Notes: generated by a model not told the origin, from the sequence alone. A stretch of 64,000 nucleotides of DNA from Mucilaginibacter hurinus (GCF_003324525.1 NZ_QGDC01000005.1:62001-126000); one strand, 5' to 3'. Shown: positions 12,946 through 22,082, counted from the first letter of the stretch. Numbers and translations: made by a program.

Positions 12946-15846
12946 CTACGGCGTTAATATCTTATAATGATATATCTTCCCTCCGGTAGTTAATTTCGCG
13001 ATAAAAAAATGATCATTGCCTTTTTTTGCTGTGCTTAAGTCAATAAATTGGGTAAGCTTCCCTGATCCCTGTACGCTGTAAACCTCTCGCCCGGCAATAC
13101 TAAATATACGTATATCACATTTCTCAATGCTCCGGGTATCTACTTCAAGAATAAACCGGCCGTTGGATGGGTTGGGATATGCCGAAAAAGTTATCTCAGG
13201 AGTTATTTGTTCATAAATAGATTGTGAAGGTTCGTTGGCTATTACTGCAGTTCCCGTATCGTCAGACAACCGGAAAAACAAGAAATATGAGTTAGGACTG
13301 GCTAACGGCCCTAATTCTATATGTGCTCCGCTTGCAGTGGAGCCACCTCGTATCGATGCGGCTGTACCGGGGTTTTTAACCGGTGTTATTTGGTAAACCG
13401 GGTACGCTCCTACGCGCGTGATTTTCCACTTTTGCGATGCGCTGGTGCCATGGTTTTTTAGCGATAACAGTGTGCCCGTACTACCGCTGCCCGCGTCAAG
13501 CGCTTGGCCGCTGGCGGGGTTAACAATGCTGTACTCGCCATTGCCAACGCTGGTGACCATCCATTTCATATCTTTATTAGCAACTGGCCCGAGTTGGGCC
13601 ATACCAATGGATTTACTTATGCTTTTAGTGCCGGTGATATATGAGCTTATTTCATAAGTGCCGCCGGTAATGTCGCCTTTTTCCCATTCGCGTAAGTTTA
13701 AAGCATAGGAGCGGCCAAAATTGCAATATGGCGTTGCTGCTGTGGTAGTTTTTGTTGCAAGCATTGTAAGTACTACGGTGTGTTTGCCTTGTGTTAGGCC
13801 TGTGAAGCTCTTTTCCCAATAATAGTTAATTGCCCCCGACTTAAATTCATCAATAATACCAAACGAAACGCCATCAATGTAAACAGAGAACTGTCCGCCG
13901 TCCCAGTATTTACCGCCGGTTAGCTTAAGGCCTGCGCCAAAAAAAGTAAAATTAATACTGTTACCCGGTTTGTTAGTAGTGATGCTGCTGGTACCGGCAA
14001 ATCCCCACCAACGTGCGGGATCGCCGTTGTTTTTAAAATTTCGCATGGGTATTGCATTGGCGTGCGCAGTATCCAGGTACATAATGTATGGCTCGCCGGC
14101 ATTGTACCGGTAAAAGGGCTGCACCATTTGCCCCGGAAGGTGTGTTGACTTAAAGGCCAGTGGCTTGCCAGACACAGGTGTTAAACCAGAACCTGCCGGA
14201 TATTGATAAATGCTTGCCGGATAATGTGTCCCGTCAATAGCTTTTGCAGCCATTACAACCGGCCCGTAAGTTAGTGCAACCGGGTACTCGGTTAAGGGGT
14301 TTACCTTGTTTAAAGCAAAAGTCATAGGGTATGATATTTTTACCCTATCGCCGTTAGCCCATGCATGACTTACCTCATACCAGCCGTTGGACATGGCAGG
14401 GGTGGCTATACTATTACCATTTATGCTGAATGTAGCCGCGCCGGTTAGCCATGCCGGTTTTCTGAAATACATCGTGAAAGCTTTTTTAGGATTGCCGGTC
14501 ACGGTAAAGTTTATATCAGAACTTTCGGGGTAAGCGGTAGTCTGTGTCAATTTTATGCCGTTAAAGTTAACCGTAGAAGGTACGTAAAGGTTAACGTATA
14601 ACCCGGCATTATCTACCTTCCTAAAGTATATCATGTTAACATATTCGGCTATAGCCTGCGGCCGTGTGCCGCTGCAGCAGGGCCACTCTTCATCCGGGCC
14701 TGGCACATTCTCTTTTACGCCATCATGTGCTTTATAATCAGAGCAATACATTACCCTGCCATCAGCCGACATGGGGATGCTGGCGCCTATGCCATTATAT
14801 ATTAGCTTCTCTATCCAATCGCCATATTTGCCGTCGCCCGTGATGGCAACAAGATACCCGCTTAACTTAAATGCAGCCCACGAGCCGCATTGCGTTTCAA
14901 AATGCTTTTTGGTATCAGGCAGCATTGCGGCCAGTGCTTTGGCATTGGGTTGCAGCATTTCGTTAGGTCCGTACCCACCCGTAACATAGTTCTGCTTATC
15001 CATAAAATAATTATAGCAGTTTACCAGTGTGGATTTGTAGCCGGGGTCGTTTTTTACAAGGTAGGCCGCACCCGCGCCCGCTACGGTGTTAAGGTGACTG
15101 TAAGCATGGTATGACACCCCCGGATGTCCGATAAAAGGATCTATATTATTTTTATAGTAGTTCCAGTATTCGGTATATTCCCATACCTCCGCAAAGTTTT
15201 TGTATTTGGTGTTGTTTGTTGCTATATAGGCACGGTACAGGTTTTCCGACAGGGTATACCATTCGTCGCCGCTCGCATAAGGGCGCGCCCTGCCAAGGTT
15301 TTTTGTCGCCCAGTCTGTTATTTTACTCAAGTGGTTCAGTGCGTCTGCATTTCCTCCAAATACATAAGCATCTACCAGTGCACCAACCATTTTATCATAT
15401 ACATAATGCCTGAAACCGCTGTTATTTTTATAATAAAAATAGCCTTCCCCGCGCGGAGACCCCGGACCGTCAATGGTTGTTGACCACTGTTTCACCAGGT
15501 AGTCGGCTTTGGTTTTGCAGGCCGCATCGCCTGTAGCCGCGTACAAGCGGTATAACCCTGATACAAACTGCCCGAAGGGATTAAAGATGTCTTTTGAGTA
15601 CCATCCGCCCATTTCAGGTGCACCATTATTAATGCCATTTCTTTGCAAAAATCCTTTTAGTAATGATGCGTTATTAATGCCCAAGTAAAATGCTTTTACT
15701 TCATTCAGCTGGTCGAGCAAGCGCCCGTGCGTCAAGCGTACAGCATTTTGTGGCATAGGCGCAATAGCTGGCACACCCTTAATTTGCGCCCGGCTAACTA
15801 TACTTAACAGCATTAAAGGGAGAAAAAAAGATAGGCTAGTCTTCAC
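12946..15846 (-). CDS. Secreted GH127 glycosidase with ricin-type lectin and T9SS sorting domains
   Basis: A 966-residue exported enzyme. Signal peptide 1-20 is followed by the GH127 (DUF1680, beta-L-arabinofuranosidase) catalytic region (~40-560) with ETQC (Glu317-Cys320) and the cysteine pair Cys390-Cys391 in WPCCSGTRP, which includes the expected nucleophile. Next come a beta-sandwich region (~560-730) and a ricin-like beta-trefoil (~735-870; SQKWKITRVG). The last ~80 residues are a type IX secretion C-terminal domain (SAYPNPSNGRFILEV). It therefore probably acts at the cell surface or outside on arabinan-type side chains. The start is GTG, with an in-frame stop 12-15 nt upstream. A 12-bp palindrome lies just upstream. 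Confidence 0.9.
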   Translation of the reverse strand: MKTSLSFFLPLMLLSIVSRAQIKGVPAIAPMPQNAVRLTHGRLLDQLNEVKAFYLGINNASLLKGFLQRNGINNGAPEMGGWYSKDIFNPFGQFVSGLYRLYAATGDAACKTKADYLVKQWSTTIDGPGSPRGEGYFYYKNNSGFRHYVYDKMVGALVDAYVFGGNADALNHLSKITDWATKNLGRARPYASGDEWYTLSENLYRAYIATNNTKYKNFAEVWEYTEYWNYYKNNIDPFIGHPGVSYHAYSHLNTVAGAGAAYLVKNDPGYKSTLVNCYNYFMDKQNYVTGGYGPNEMLQPNAKALAAMLPDTKKHFETQCGSWAAFKLSGYLVAITGDGKYGDWIEKLIYNGIGASIPMSADGRVMYCSDYKAHDGVKENVPGPDEEWPCCSGTRPQAIAEYVNMIYFRKVDNAGLYVNLYVPSTVNFNGIKLTQTTAYPESSDINFTVTGNPKKAFTMYFRKPAWLTGAATFSINGNSIATPAMSNGWYEVSHAWANGDRVKISYPMTFALNKVNPLTEYPVALTYGPVVMAAKAIDGTHYPASIYQYPAGSGLTPVSGKPLAFKSTHLPGQMVQPFYRYNAGEPYIMYLDTAHANAIPMRNFKNNGDPARWWGFAGTSSITTNKPGNSINFTFFGAGLKLTGGKYWDGGQFSVYIDGVSFGIIDEFKSGAINYYWEKSFTGLTQGKHTVVLTMLATKTTTAATPYCNFGRSYALNLREWEKGDITGGTYEISSYITGTKSISKSIGMAQLGPVANKDMKWMVTSVGNGEYSIVNPASGQALDAGSGSTGTLLSLKNHGTSASQKWKITRVGAYPVYQITPVKNPGTAASIRGGSTASGAHIELGPLASPNSYFLFFRLSDDTGTAVIANEPSQSIYEQITPEITFSAYPNPSNGRFILEVDTRSIEKCDIRIFSIAGREVYSVQGSGKLTQFIDLSTAKKGNDHFFIAKLTTGGKIYHYKILTP

Positions 15847-15863
15847 AAAGTAAGAGATTTAAA

Positions 15864-15875
15864 TTATCGCGATAA
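15864..15875. promoter_or_regulatory. Palindrome upstream of the secreted GH127 gene
   Basis: TTATCGCGATAA, a perfect 12-bp palindrome with a central CG, lies 17 nt before the GTG start. Its spacing and symmetry suit a repressor operator. The regulator is not identified. Confidence 0.4.
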
Positions 15876-15977
15876 ATAACCGGTTTTAAAATTAGCCAAC
15901 AACATATAAAAATATGTTTGATAAAGTACTATCATGCTATGTAATTTCCGTTGCTGCCCTATTTTTAATTTTTTGAA

Positions 15978-16007
15978 TTGCCAAATTGAAATATAAAACT
16001 ATTTTTG
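15978..16007 (+). promoter_or_regulatory. Promoter of tRNA-Glu copy 2
   Basis: TTG (15978-15980), exactly 19 nt, then TATTTTTG (16000-16007) is a near-ideal Bacteroidota sigma-ABfr promoter. It is stronger than that of copy 1, and the upstream sequences of the two copies are unrelated. Confidence 0.75.
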
Positions 16008-16018
16008 CATCGAAATAT

Positions 16019-16090
16019 GGCCCGTTCGTCTAGGGGTTAGGACGCCAGATTTTCATTCTGGAAACAGGGGTTCGATTCCCCTACGGGCTA
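16019..16090 (+). tRNA. tRNA-Glu (anticodon TTC), copy 2
   Basis: Identical over all 72 nt to the copy at 5242-5313, with anticodon TTC at 16052-16054. It has its own well-formed promoter and the same terminator, so both copies should be expressed. Confidence 0.97.
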
Positions 16091-16095
16091 CTTAA

Positions 16096-16128
16096 AACGC
16101 TGATTTCATACGGAGATCGGCGTTTTTT
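16096..16128 (+). terminator. Intrinsic terminator of tRNA-Glu copy 2
   Basis: Same 9-bp stem and T run as at 5319-5351. Confidence 0.88.
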
Positions 16129-16316
16129 GTGTAATAGGCGGGCGATAGAGATCAGACTCAAGTAAGAGGACACACTAAGGCAATAACTATGCTGGTGCAA
16201 CTTCTGGATACTGAGTTGGCTTGCCTAATCGTTGTCACACAGCCATCTTTATACTTGAGGGATAACACAGGAGTTGTTCAACCCATTTCTACTCCTTACC
16301 ATTCAAATTAATAGTT

Positions 16317-16508
16317 ATGAAAAAATATGATTTCTGGGTAAAAGTATCAAACTATTCAATAACCACATGTGCTATAATTTTGATTGCTAAAATGTTTTTT
16401 AGAAAATATTTGGAAGATATAATTACCCCGATTTTGTATATTGGTGGAGTGGCTGTGTTGGTATTTGCTATTTCGGAAATAATGAAATTTACCTCAAAGA
16501 AAAATTAA
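16317..16508 (+). CDS. Small membrane protein, 63 residues
   Basis: No family recognised. The sequence has two hydrophobic segments (near 13-27, TTCAIILIAKMFF, and 38-52, ILYIGGVAVLVFAI) with basic ends, so it is probably a two-TM inner-membrane protein. Its TAA overlaps the ATG of the next small membrane gene by one base (TAATG), indicating coupled translation. Composition is AT-rich. No toxin, immunity or phage motif is clear. Confidence 0.55.
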   Translation: MKKYDFWVKVSNYSITTCAIILIAKMFFRKYLEDIITPILYIGGVAVLVFAISEIMKFTSKKN

Positions 16509-16735
16509 TGAAAAGTTATTGGAAGCGATTCAGTCTTTATGATAAGGGGATAACAATATTTTTCATGATCAATCTGTTTTTAGATGTGATAAACCAAAAA
16601 GTTTTACATTCGTCTATACCGAGTGAAATAGTAGGTTATTTGTTTTGGCTTAGCCTGGGATTGGTTTTGGGCTTTAAATTATGCAAATACGAGTATAGTC
16701 GCACTTTAAGAAAATATTCAGAACTTAAACCATAG
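16508..16735 (+). CDS. Small membrane protein, 75 residues
   Basis: No family recognised. Two hydrophobic segments (near 14-27, GITIFFMINLFLDV, and 42-58, IVGYLFWLSLGLVLGF) separate a basic N-terminus from a basic C-terminal tail. It is translationally coupled to the preceding 63-residue protein. The pair lies just right of the second tRNA-Glu, a common landing spot for small accessory genes. Confidence 0.55.
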   Translation: MKSYWKRFSLYDKGITIFFMINLFLDVINQKVLHSSIPSEIVGYLFWLSLGLVLGFKLCKYEYSRTLRKYSELKP

Positions 16736-17009
16736 CAATTGCTCAAGTGTGTAAAGTTGAGTCCGATTTTCTTAAACCTGCGTTCCATATGAAATTTAAA
16801 TCGCTCAACAAAGGGAAAAATTGTGTTCTACGTCGTAAGGCGCCAAAACATCTATCAGATCAATCCAAGGGTAGTGAATGTAGTTAGGCGTCTCAGCACG
16901 GTAAATAATAAATCCTTTAAGCTATAAAATAAGAAAGTATAGCATAGAACTTAGGAATTTTTAGGACAATCAACAGTGTATGACGCGCTCATACCTTGCA
17001 ATTTGTTAT

Positions 17010-17873
17010 TTATTTCTGCAGCACCGCGATCCATATCTCACTAAACGCATAATCTTTTTTATTTGTGTCCATTTTTGTAAAAGAAAAAGTTGGGGCATCA
17101 ACAAGTTCAATATTTGAGGACGGAAGCCACTCTGAATATATGTTGGCCATAGTTTGCTGTAGTGTTGAAGGAAATGGTCCTTCATTCGGAAATATAGCCC
17201 ATGAATGTGCTTCTACCGGTACTTTCTCTAATTGGCTGCTCACATTTGTTTCTGTAGTTAGTACACCAATCAAATGGGTTAAAAAGCCCTCTTCTTTCAA
17301 GAAGTGAGCATCGGCATTATAAGATACGTTAACAATTTCATAGGGGGCTAAATTTTGAAGCGCCCGCATCTCCTTCCTCTGTTCATCTGTTATACTCTGT
17401 GCAAGTTTTACTATTTCATGGTTAATGCCTTCAAATTGCATTGGCACACGTTTGCTTACACCGGCAAAATGGAATGCCGGTTTTTCCTCAATTCTAAAAT
17501 CCATATTTTTTCCTCCTTTTACAGTAATGGTGAATGATAATTTGGGGAATGATCTGCTTGTTTGGTATTTAAACACCTCCGAGGGTAAAGCCCCGCCCCA
17601 TTTTTTAAATGCCCGGGTAAAGCCATCTACAGACTGGTAACCATATTTAAAAGCAGTGTCGGTTACTTTTTCACCGGTTAACAAGTCCTTGCTTGCTTCA
17701 GACAGTTTTCTGTTTTTAATATATTCAGTAAGGGTTAAACCGGAAAGATGAAAAAATACCGTCCGGAAATGGTAATCTGACACTCCGGTATAATCAGCGA
17801 TCATTTCCGGGGATAACTCATCAGTTAAATGCTCTTCAATATAATCTATTACCTGGTTAAGTTCTTTCAACAT
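17010..17873 (-). CDS. AraC-family regulator with GyrI-like effector domain
   Basis: A 287-residue protein. The AraC DNA-binding domain is at the N-terminus (1-105; ELSPEMIADYTGVSDYHFRTVF and VTDTAFKYGYQSVDGFTRAFKK). A GyrI-like/AraC effector-binding domain (~125-287) follows, starting with MDFRIEEKPAFHFAGVSKRV. This is the Rob/SoxS-like order, used for sensing small hydrophobic or cationic compounds. It is transcribed divergently from cysE across a 273-nt gap. Its targets are not evident. Confidence 0.9.
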   Translation of the reverse strand: MLKELNQVIDYIEEHLTDELSPEMIADYTGVSDYHFRTVFFHLSGLTLTEYIKNRKLSEASKDLLTGEKVTDTAFKYGYQSVDGFTRAFKKWGGALPSEVFKYQTSRSFPKLSFTITVKGGKNMDFRIEEKPAFHFAGVSKRVPMQFEGINHEIVKLAQSITDEQRKEMRALQNLAPYEIVNVSYNADAHFLKEEGFLTHLIGVLTTETNVSSQLEKVPVEAHSWAIFPNEGPFPSTLQQTMANIYSEWLPSSNIELVDAPTFSFTKMDTNKKDYAFSEIWIAVLQK

Positions 17874-18146
17874 AATACTTCCTATTTATGCCAAAATTAT
17901 TTGTGATATACTACCCGTGCTCGACTTTTTCGTGATAATTTAATCGGATCCATGTATGGATAATGTTTTTTATCGTTTACCTCGCTAACATTTTCATATC
18001 TTCCACTAAATTACCGGAGATTTTCCGCTCCGATACATGAAAAGCCTTCTATAAATACCGTCAGTTTTCTTGTATCGAATTATACGCAAAGGTGACTAAA
18101 CTACTCCTGCCGCATGCCAGGATTTCTGATTAACTTTACGGCGGAT

Positions 18147-18950
18147 ATGAGTGAAGATTTTTACAACGAATTATTTAACAAGCAGCAAAATCAGGAAGCT
18201 ATACCTTCTAATGATGAAATTGCTGACTGGGCACTGGCCGTTATTCACCTGCTTTATCCCGAACGGGCAGGGCACATTTATCATTCGGTTGAGGAGCTGA
18301 AAAACAAGTTCCGGCTGCTGCAAGATAAGTTGTGTGCTATAATGCGTGCAACCAAAGCCTGCCGTAACTGTAATATGCCACAGCTTGCCGAAAAATTTTT
18401 TGATGGTCTTCCGGAGCTTTACCGGGTTTTGAACACTGATATATCGGCCATTTTTCAGGGTGACCCGGCGGCACAAAGTGAATTTGAGGTGATCAGGACT
18501 TATCCCGGATTTTATGCCATTGCGTTATACCGCGTGGCGCACCAGCTTTGGCTGGATGAAATCCCCCTATTGCCCAGGATACTAACCGAGTACGCGCACT
18601 CTAAAACGGGCATTGATATACATCCGGCCGCCTGTATTGGCGAGTATTTTCATATAGATCACGGCACAGGCATTGTTATCGGCGAAAGCGCAAATATTGG
18701 CCGGCATGTTAAGCTTTACCAGGGTGTTACGCTCGGCGCGTTGAGCGTGGCCAAAGACATGGCCGGCAGTAAAAGACACCCCACTGTAGAAGACCATGTT
18801 GTGATCTATTCCGGCGCGACTATTCTCGGCGGTGAAACCGTAATTGGTCATCACAGTATTATTGGCGGGAACGTTTGGCTTACCCGAACCGTTGCGCCTC
18901 ATTCCAAAATATATCACCGGCCCGATACGCCGGCTGTTAAAACCGTCTGA
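18147..18950 (+). CDS. cysE: Serine O-acetyltransferase (EpsC/CysE type)
   Basis: A 267-residue cytoplasmic enzyme that acetylates L-serine with acetyl-CoA, the first step of cysteine synthesis. It has the N-terminal helical SATase region and a left-handed beta-helix made of hexapeptide repeats with the catalytic IDHGTGIVIGE segment, followed by LYQGVTLGALS and ILGGETVIGHHSIIGGNVW. I chose the ATG at 18147 (MSEDFYNELF); the frame extends to 18114 with an atypical extension. The stop is 4 nt before cysM, so the two consecutive steps form an operon. Confidence 0.93.
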   Translation: MSEDFYNELFNKQQNQEAIPSNDEIADWALAVIHLLYPERAGHIYHSVEELKNKFRLLQDKLCAIMRATKACRNCNMPQLAEKFFDGLPELYRVLNTDISAIFQGDPAAQSEFEVIRTYPGFYAIALYRVAHQLWLDEIPLLPRILTEYAHSKTGIDIHPAACIGEYFHIDHGTGIVIGESANIGRHVKLYQGVTLGALSVAKDMAGSKRHPTVEDHVVIYSGATILGGETVIGHHSIIGGNVWLTRTVAPHSKIYHRPDTPAVKTV

Positions 18951-18954
18951 AATT

Positions 18955-19827
18955 ATGGCAACACTTATTGATTTGATAGGCAATACTCCGCTGGCTGAAA
19001 TACAGAAACTAAACCCCAACCCTAAGGTAAAGATCTTTGCGAAACTGGAAGGGAACAATCCCGGCGGTAGTGTAAAGGACCGGGCTTCGCTCAACATGAT
19101 TCGTAGCGCAGTACAACGCGGAGAAATAAAAACAGGAACTAAGCTTATTGAAGCCACCAGCGGCAATACAGGTATAGCCCTTGCAATGATAGCCAGGCTT
19201 TTTGACCTGGAAATAGAGCTTGTTATGCCTTCAAGCTCCACCCGCGAACGTACGTTGACCATGGAAGCGTTTGGGGCAAAGGTGACTTTACTGGAAAACA
19301 TCGAAACCTGCCGTGATTATGCGGAAGAAAAGGGCGCCACGGAGGGCTACTACCTGCTTAATCAATTTGCAAATGCAGATAATTATATGGCCCACTATAA
19401 AACTACCGGGCCTGAAATATGGCAAGACACTGCAGGAGAAATAACACATTTTGTGAGCGCCATGGGTACTACGGGCACCATAATGGGTTGCTCTAAGTAT
19501 TTCAAAGAAAAAAATGCTGCCATTCAAATCATTGGCTGCCAGCCAACAGAAGAATCATCAATTCCGGGCATCCGGCGCTGGCCAGAAGCGTACCTGCCGA
19601 AAATTTTTGATCCCTCCAGGGTTGATCGTATAATGGACATTGACGAAGCTGAGGCAGTTAAAATGACACGGCAACTAGCCAGGGTAGAAGGGGTGTTTGC
19701 AGGCATGAGCAGCGGCGGCGCCTGTTCCGCAGCGTTAAAGCTTGCGGCCGAAATCTCTTCCGGGGTAATTGTATTTATAGCGTGCGACCGTGGCGACAGG
19801 TATTTGAGCAGCGATTTGTTCGGATAA
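18955..19827 (+). CDS. cysM: Cysteine synthase B (O-acetylserine sulfhydrylase)
   Basis: A 290-residue PLP enzyme that converts O-acetylserine plus sulfide (or thiosulfate) to cysteine. It shows PLP lysine Lys41 in NPGGSVKDRA, the substrate loop TSGNTGIALA and the phosphate-binding glycines in GTTGTIMG. The CysM-like segment GIRRWPEAYLPKIFDP distinguishes it from CysK. The start at 18955 follows the cysE stop by 4 nt. Its TAA directly abuts the stop of the convergent GH43 gene (TAATTA), leaving no room for a separate terminator. Confidence 0.94.
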   Translation: MATLIDLIGNTPLAEIQKLNPNPKVKIFAKLEGNNPGGSVKDRASLNMIRSAVQRGEIKTGTKLIEATSGNTGIALAMIARLFDLEIELVMPSSSTRERTLTMEAFGAKVTLLENIETCRDYAEEKGATEGYYLLNQFANADNYMAHYKTTGPEIWQDTAGEITHFVSAMGTTGTIMGCSKYFKEKNAAIQIIGCQPTEESSIPGIRRWPEAYLPKIFDPSRVDRIMDIDEAEAVKMTRQLARVEGVFAGMSSGGACSAALKLAAEISSGVIVFIACDRGDRYLSSDLFG

Positions 19828-21342
19828 TTAAAGTTTAGGCGGCGGGATTAATGCCTGACCAAACACAGTGAATTCCAGGATTGACACGTCGGTGTTTGGA
19901 GGCTTGTTTAATATGGTAAGCTTTACAAATTTAGCCTGTGTTGCGGCTATGCGGTCAAACTCAATAGCCCGGTCTGTTTTATTTGCACTTTTATCTACCA
20001 CGTTTCTATACTGTTTGCCGTCATCAGAAACATCAATTTTATACTGATAGCCCAAGCTGCTGGTTATACCTCTTTTACCTCTGTATCCTCCCTCGGCGAA
20101 TATGATGCGAAACCCATCAACATTAAATGATTGTTTTGCAAAACGTACCGGGTCAATACCGATATGCGCTCTCAGGTCTATTTCCAGCCAGGGTTTGGCA
20201 TCGGTGCTGTCCGCTTGCCACCATGTACGTAAATAATTATCAATGGCATATTCTGGCCCCCGCCCCGGCGTATGGCTGCTCACGTTCGTTTTTAACTTGT
20301 CAACAGATAGCGGGATAGAACCGGTTTGATTCTTTTTCAGGTCTTTATTAAATCCGGGTGCCATTTGTGGGGTTTCGGTAGGTCCAATTATAACCATGTG
20401 CCCTTCCTTGTCAAATGTTACATGGTCCATTGCAATTCTGCGCTCAAAAAAATGCCAGTTGTTTACCAGCATAGTATAAAAACACCACAGCGACCCATCA
20501 GGTCCGTTAATAATGGAGTGATGCCCGGTGCCATTTATTAAGCCGCCTTTGTTTTTTAGTACAGGGCTGGTTTCATCATAGGTAAAAGGGCCTAACGGAT
20601 ATTTACTACGATATACACCTACCGCGTAAGTCTTCATATCTGTACCGGGTGCCGAGTATTGCAGATAATAAGTGTCGTTATGTTTGGTCATGTAGGGCCC
20701 TTCAATCCAGCTTACATGGGTGTATTCGTTAAAAGAGCCCTGGTTTTCCCAGGCATGTGCCGGGTTGTAAGCAAAAAAATGCGCCGGCTCATTTACAAGT
20801 TTCCTGATATCGTTTTTATCGAGTTCGGCGCCGTATATCCCGCGTTCGGCCCCGCCCGAATAATATACATATACTTTTCCGTCGGTATCCATAAACAGTG
20901 CCGGGTCAAAGCATTTTAATACCTCGCCGCCTGGCCGTATAAAATCACCATATTTCTCATACGGGCCCATAATGTTTTTACTGCGGTATAGCCCGGTATG
21001 GTTCCCTGTAAGGTAAATGTAATCGCCAACAGCAATAACATGCGGTGCTATAAAATTAGTTCCATCAGAGATTACAGGTTCATGGTAACTCCAGTTAACC
21101 ATATCGTCAGAAACCCAAAACAAGCCTTTTGCATCACCCCCACCTGTTGCTGCCATGTAGTATTTCCCTTTGTGAAAAATAACCTGGGGGTCGGCTACAG
21201 AGCGATGTCCCCGGCCGGGCTCCCTATTATTAAATGCTATGGCGTCCAATTGCAAGGGGTTTATATATTGAGGGGCTTGACCGGCAGAACTCAACCCATA
21301 TATTAGCATAGCAACAAGTAGAGAGGGCAGTTTCATACTCAT
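19828..21342 (-). CDS. Secreted GH43 glycoside hydrolase with discoidin-type C-terminal domain
   Basis: A 504-residue exported protein. Signal peptide ~1-22 is followed by a five-bladed propeller GH43 domain (~25-330) with the catalytic triad: Asp51 in VADPQV, Asp146 in FDPALF and Glu214 in WIEGPYM. Residues ~345-500 form an F5/8-type (discoidin) carbohydrate-binding domain (YAIDNYLRTWWQADS). GH43 members cleave arabinofuranosyl or xylosyl linkages, consistent with the nearby GH127 enzymes. An ATG two codons downstream is the alternative start. The gene converges with cysM with no gap. Confidence 0.9.
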   Translation of the reverse strand: MSMKLPSLLVAMLIYGLSSAGQAPQYINPLQLDAIAFNNREPGRGHRSVADPQVIFHKGKYYMAATGGGDAKGLFWVSDDMVNWSYHEPVISDGTNFIAPHVIAVGDYIYLTGNHTGLYRSKNIMGPYEKYGDFIRPGGEVLKCFDPALFMDTDGKVYVYYSGGAERGIYGAELDKNDIRKLVNEPAHFFAYNPAHAWENQGSFNEYTHVSWIEGPYMTKHNDTYYLQYSAPGTDMKTYAVGVYRSKYPLGPFTYDETSPVLKNKGGLINGTGHHSIINGPDGSLWCFYTMLVNNWHFFERRIAMDHVTFDKEGHMVIIGPTETPQMAPGFNKDLKKNQTGSIPLSVDKLKTNVSSHTPGRGPEYAIDNYLRTWWQADSTDAKPWLEIDLRAHIGIDPVRFAKQSFNVDGFRIIFAEGGYRGKRGITSSLGYQYKIDVSDDGKQYRNVVDKSANKTDRAIEFDRIAATQAKFVKLTILNKPPNTDVSILEFTVFGQALIPPPKL

Positions 21343-21459
21343 GTAGGTGTTAAGCGTGTTATTTAATAGGGTTTACTTGCGTATTGGCCATTTCAAATGT
21401 GATAAAAAAATATCTAGGTTTAGCATCTCTTAACAGCTAAACGTTAAAAAGCAGCTAAA

Positions 21460-22082
21460 ATGAAATACATTGATATAGATAATTGGGAACGCAAAGAGCA
21501 TTTTGAGTTTTTCAGCAGTTTTGACGAGCCGTTTTATGGTGTAGTAGTTGACCTGGATTGCACAGCCATATACCAATACGCTAAGGCTAATAATCATTCT
21601 TTTTACCTGTTATACCTGCATAAACTACTAATAGCAGTTAATCAGTGCGAGCCATTAAAGTACCGCATTATTGATGGCAGGATAGCTATTTACGATATTA
21701 TTAGTGTTGGCCCTACCATAGCCAGGGATGATAAAACGTTTGGATACGGATATATTGATTACGACCCCGCTTTTGCAGCGTTTGTTGAGTCGGCAAATCA
21801 AGAAATAGCTCGGGTTAAAGGTGTCAAGGGTCTCGCCAATCCTTCCGCCAGGCAGGATATTATCCATTTTTCGACATTACCCTGGATAAAATTACTTCGC
21901 TGAGTCACGCCCGAAGCTTTAGTTTTCCCGATAGTGTTCCAAAAATATCGACAGGGAAAGTGAATGAACATTTAGGGAAATTATGGATGCCGATGTCTGT
22001 TCATGTACATCATGGCCTGGTTGATGGGTACCACCTCGGCGAATTTATTGGGGCGCTTGAGAATTTGTTTAAAACACCGTAA
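21460..22082 (+). pseudogene. Chloramphenicol acetyltransferase-like gene, frameshifted
   Basis: The first frame (21460-21903) encodes 147 residues of a CAT-type acyltransferase (WERKEHFEFF, ISVGPTIARDDKTF, FSTLPWIK), then stops. The remaining ~62 residues continue in another frame to a TAA at 22080-22082 and include SHARSFSF and the catalytic-site motif VHVHHGLVDGYHLGEF. One missing T near 21891-21894 (AAATTACT where AAATTTACT would restore WIKFTSLSHA) explains the break. The active-site histidine is therefore lost from the main product. It is either a recent pseudogene or a sequencing error in a short homopolymer. Confidence 0.85.

Larger units (their letters stand above)
16019..16135 (+). 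repeat. 117-bp exact direct repeat, copy 2 (tRNA-Glu plus terminator)
   Basis: Identical to 5242-5358. Together the two copies bracket 10.66 kb that could be deleted or circularised by recombination between them. Confidence 0.95.

Noticed and set aside
16189..16311. 40-codon plus-strand frame between tRNA-Glu copy 2 and the small membrane genes
   Set aside because: Short, no homology recognised and no signal or TM; not distinguishable from a chance frame.
17874..18146. SAM or other riboswitch upstream of cysE
   Set aside because: Only a small hairpin (CGGAG...CTCCG) is seen; no conserved riboswitch core could be matched by eye.
18582..19301. 239-codon minus-strand frame opposite cysE-cysM
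   Set aside because: It lies wholly antisense to two strongly supported genes with intact motifs; its product has no recognisable features and is serine/proline-rich as expected of antisense frames.
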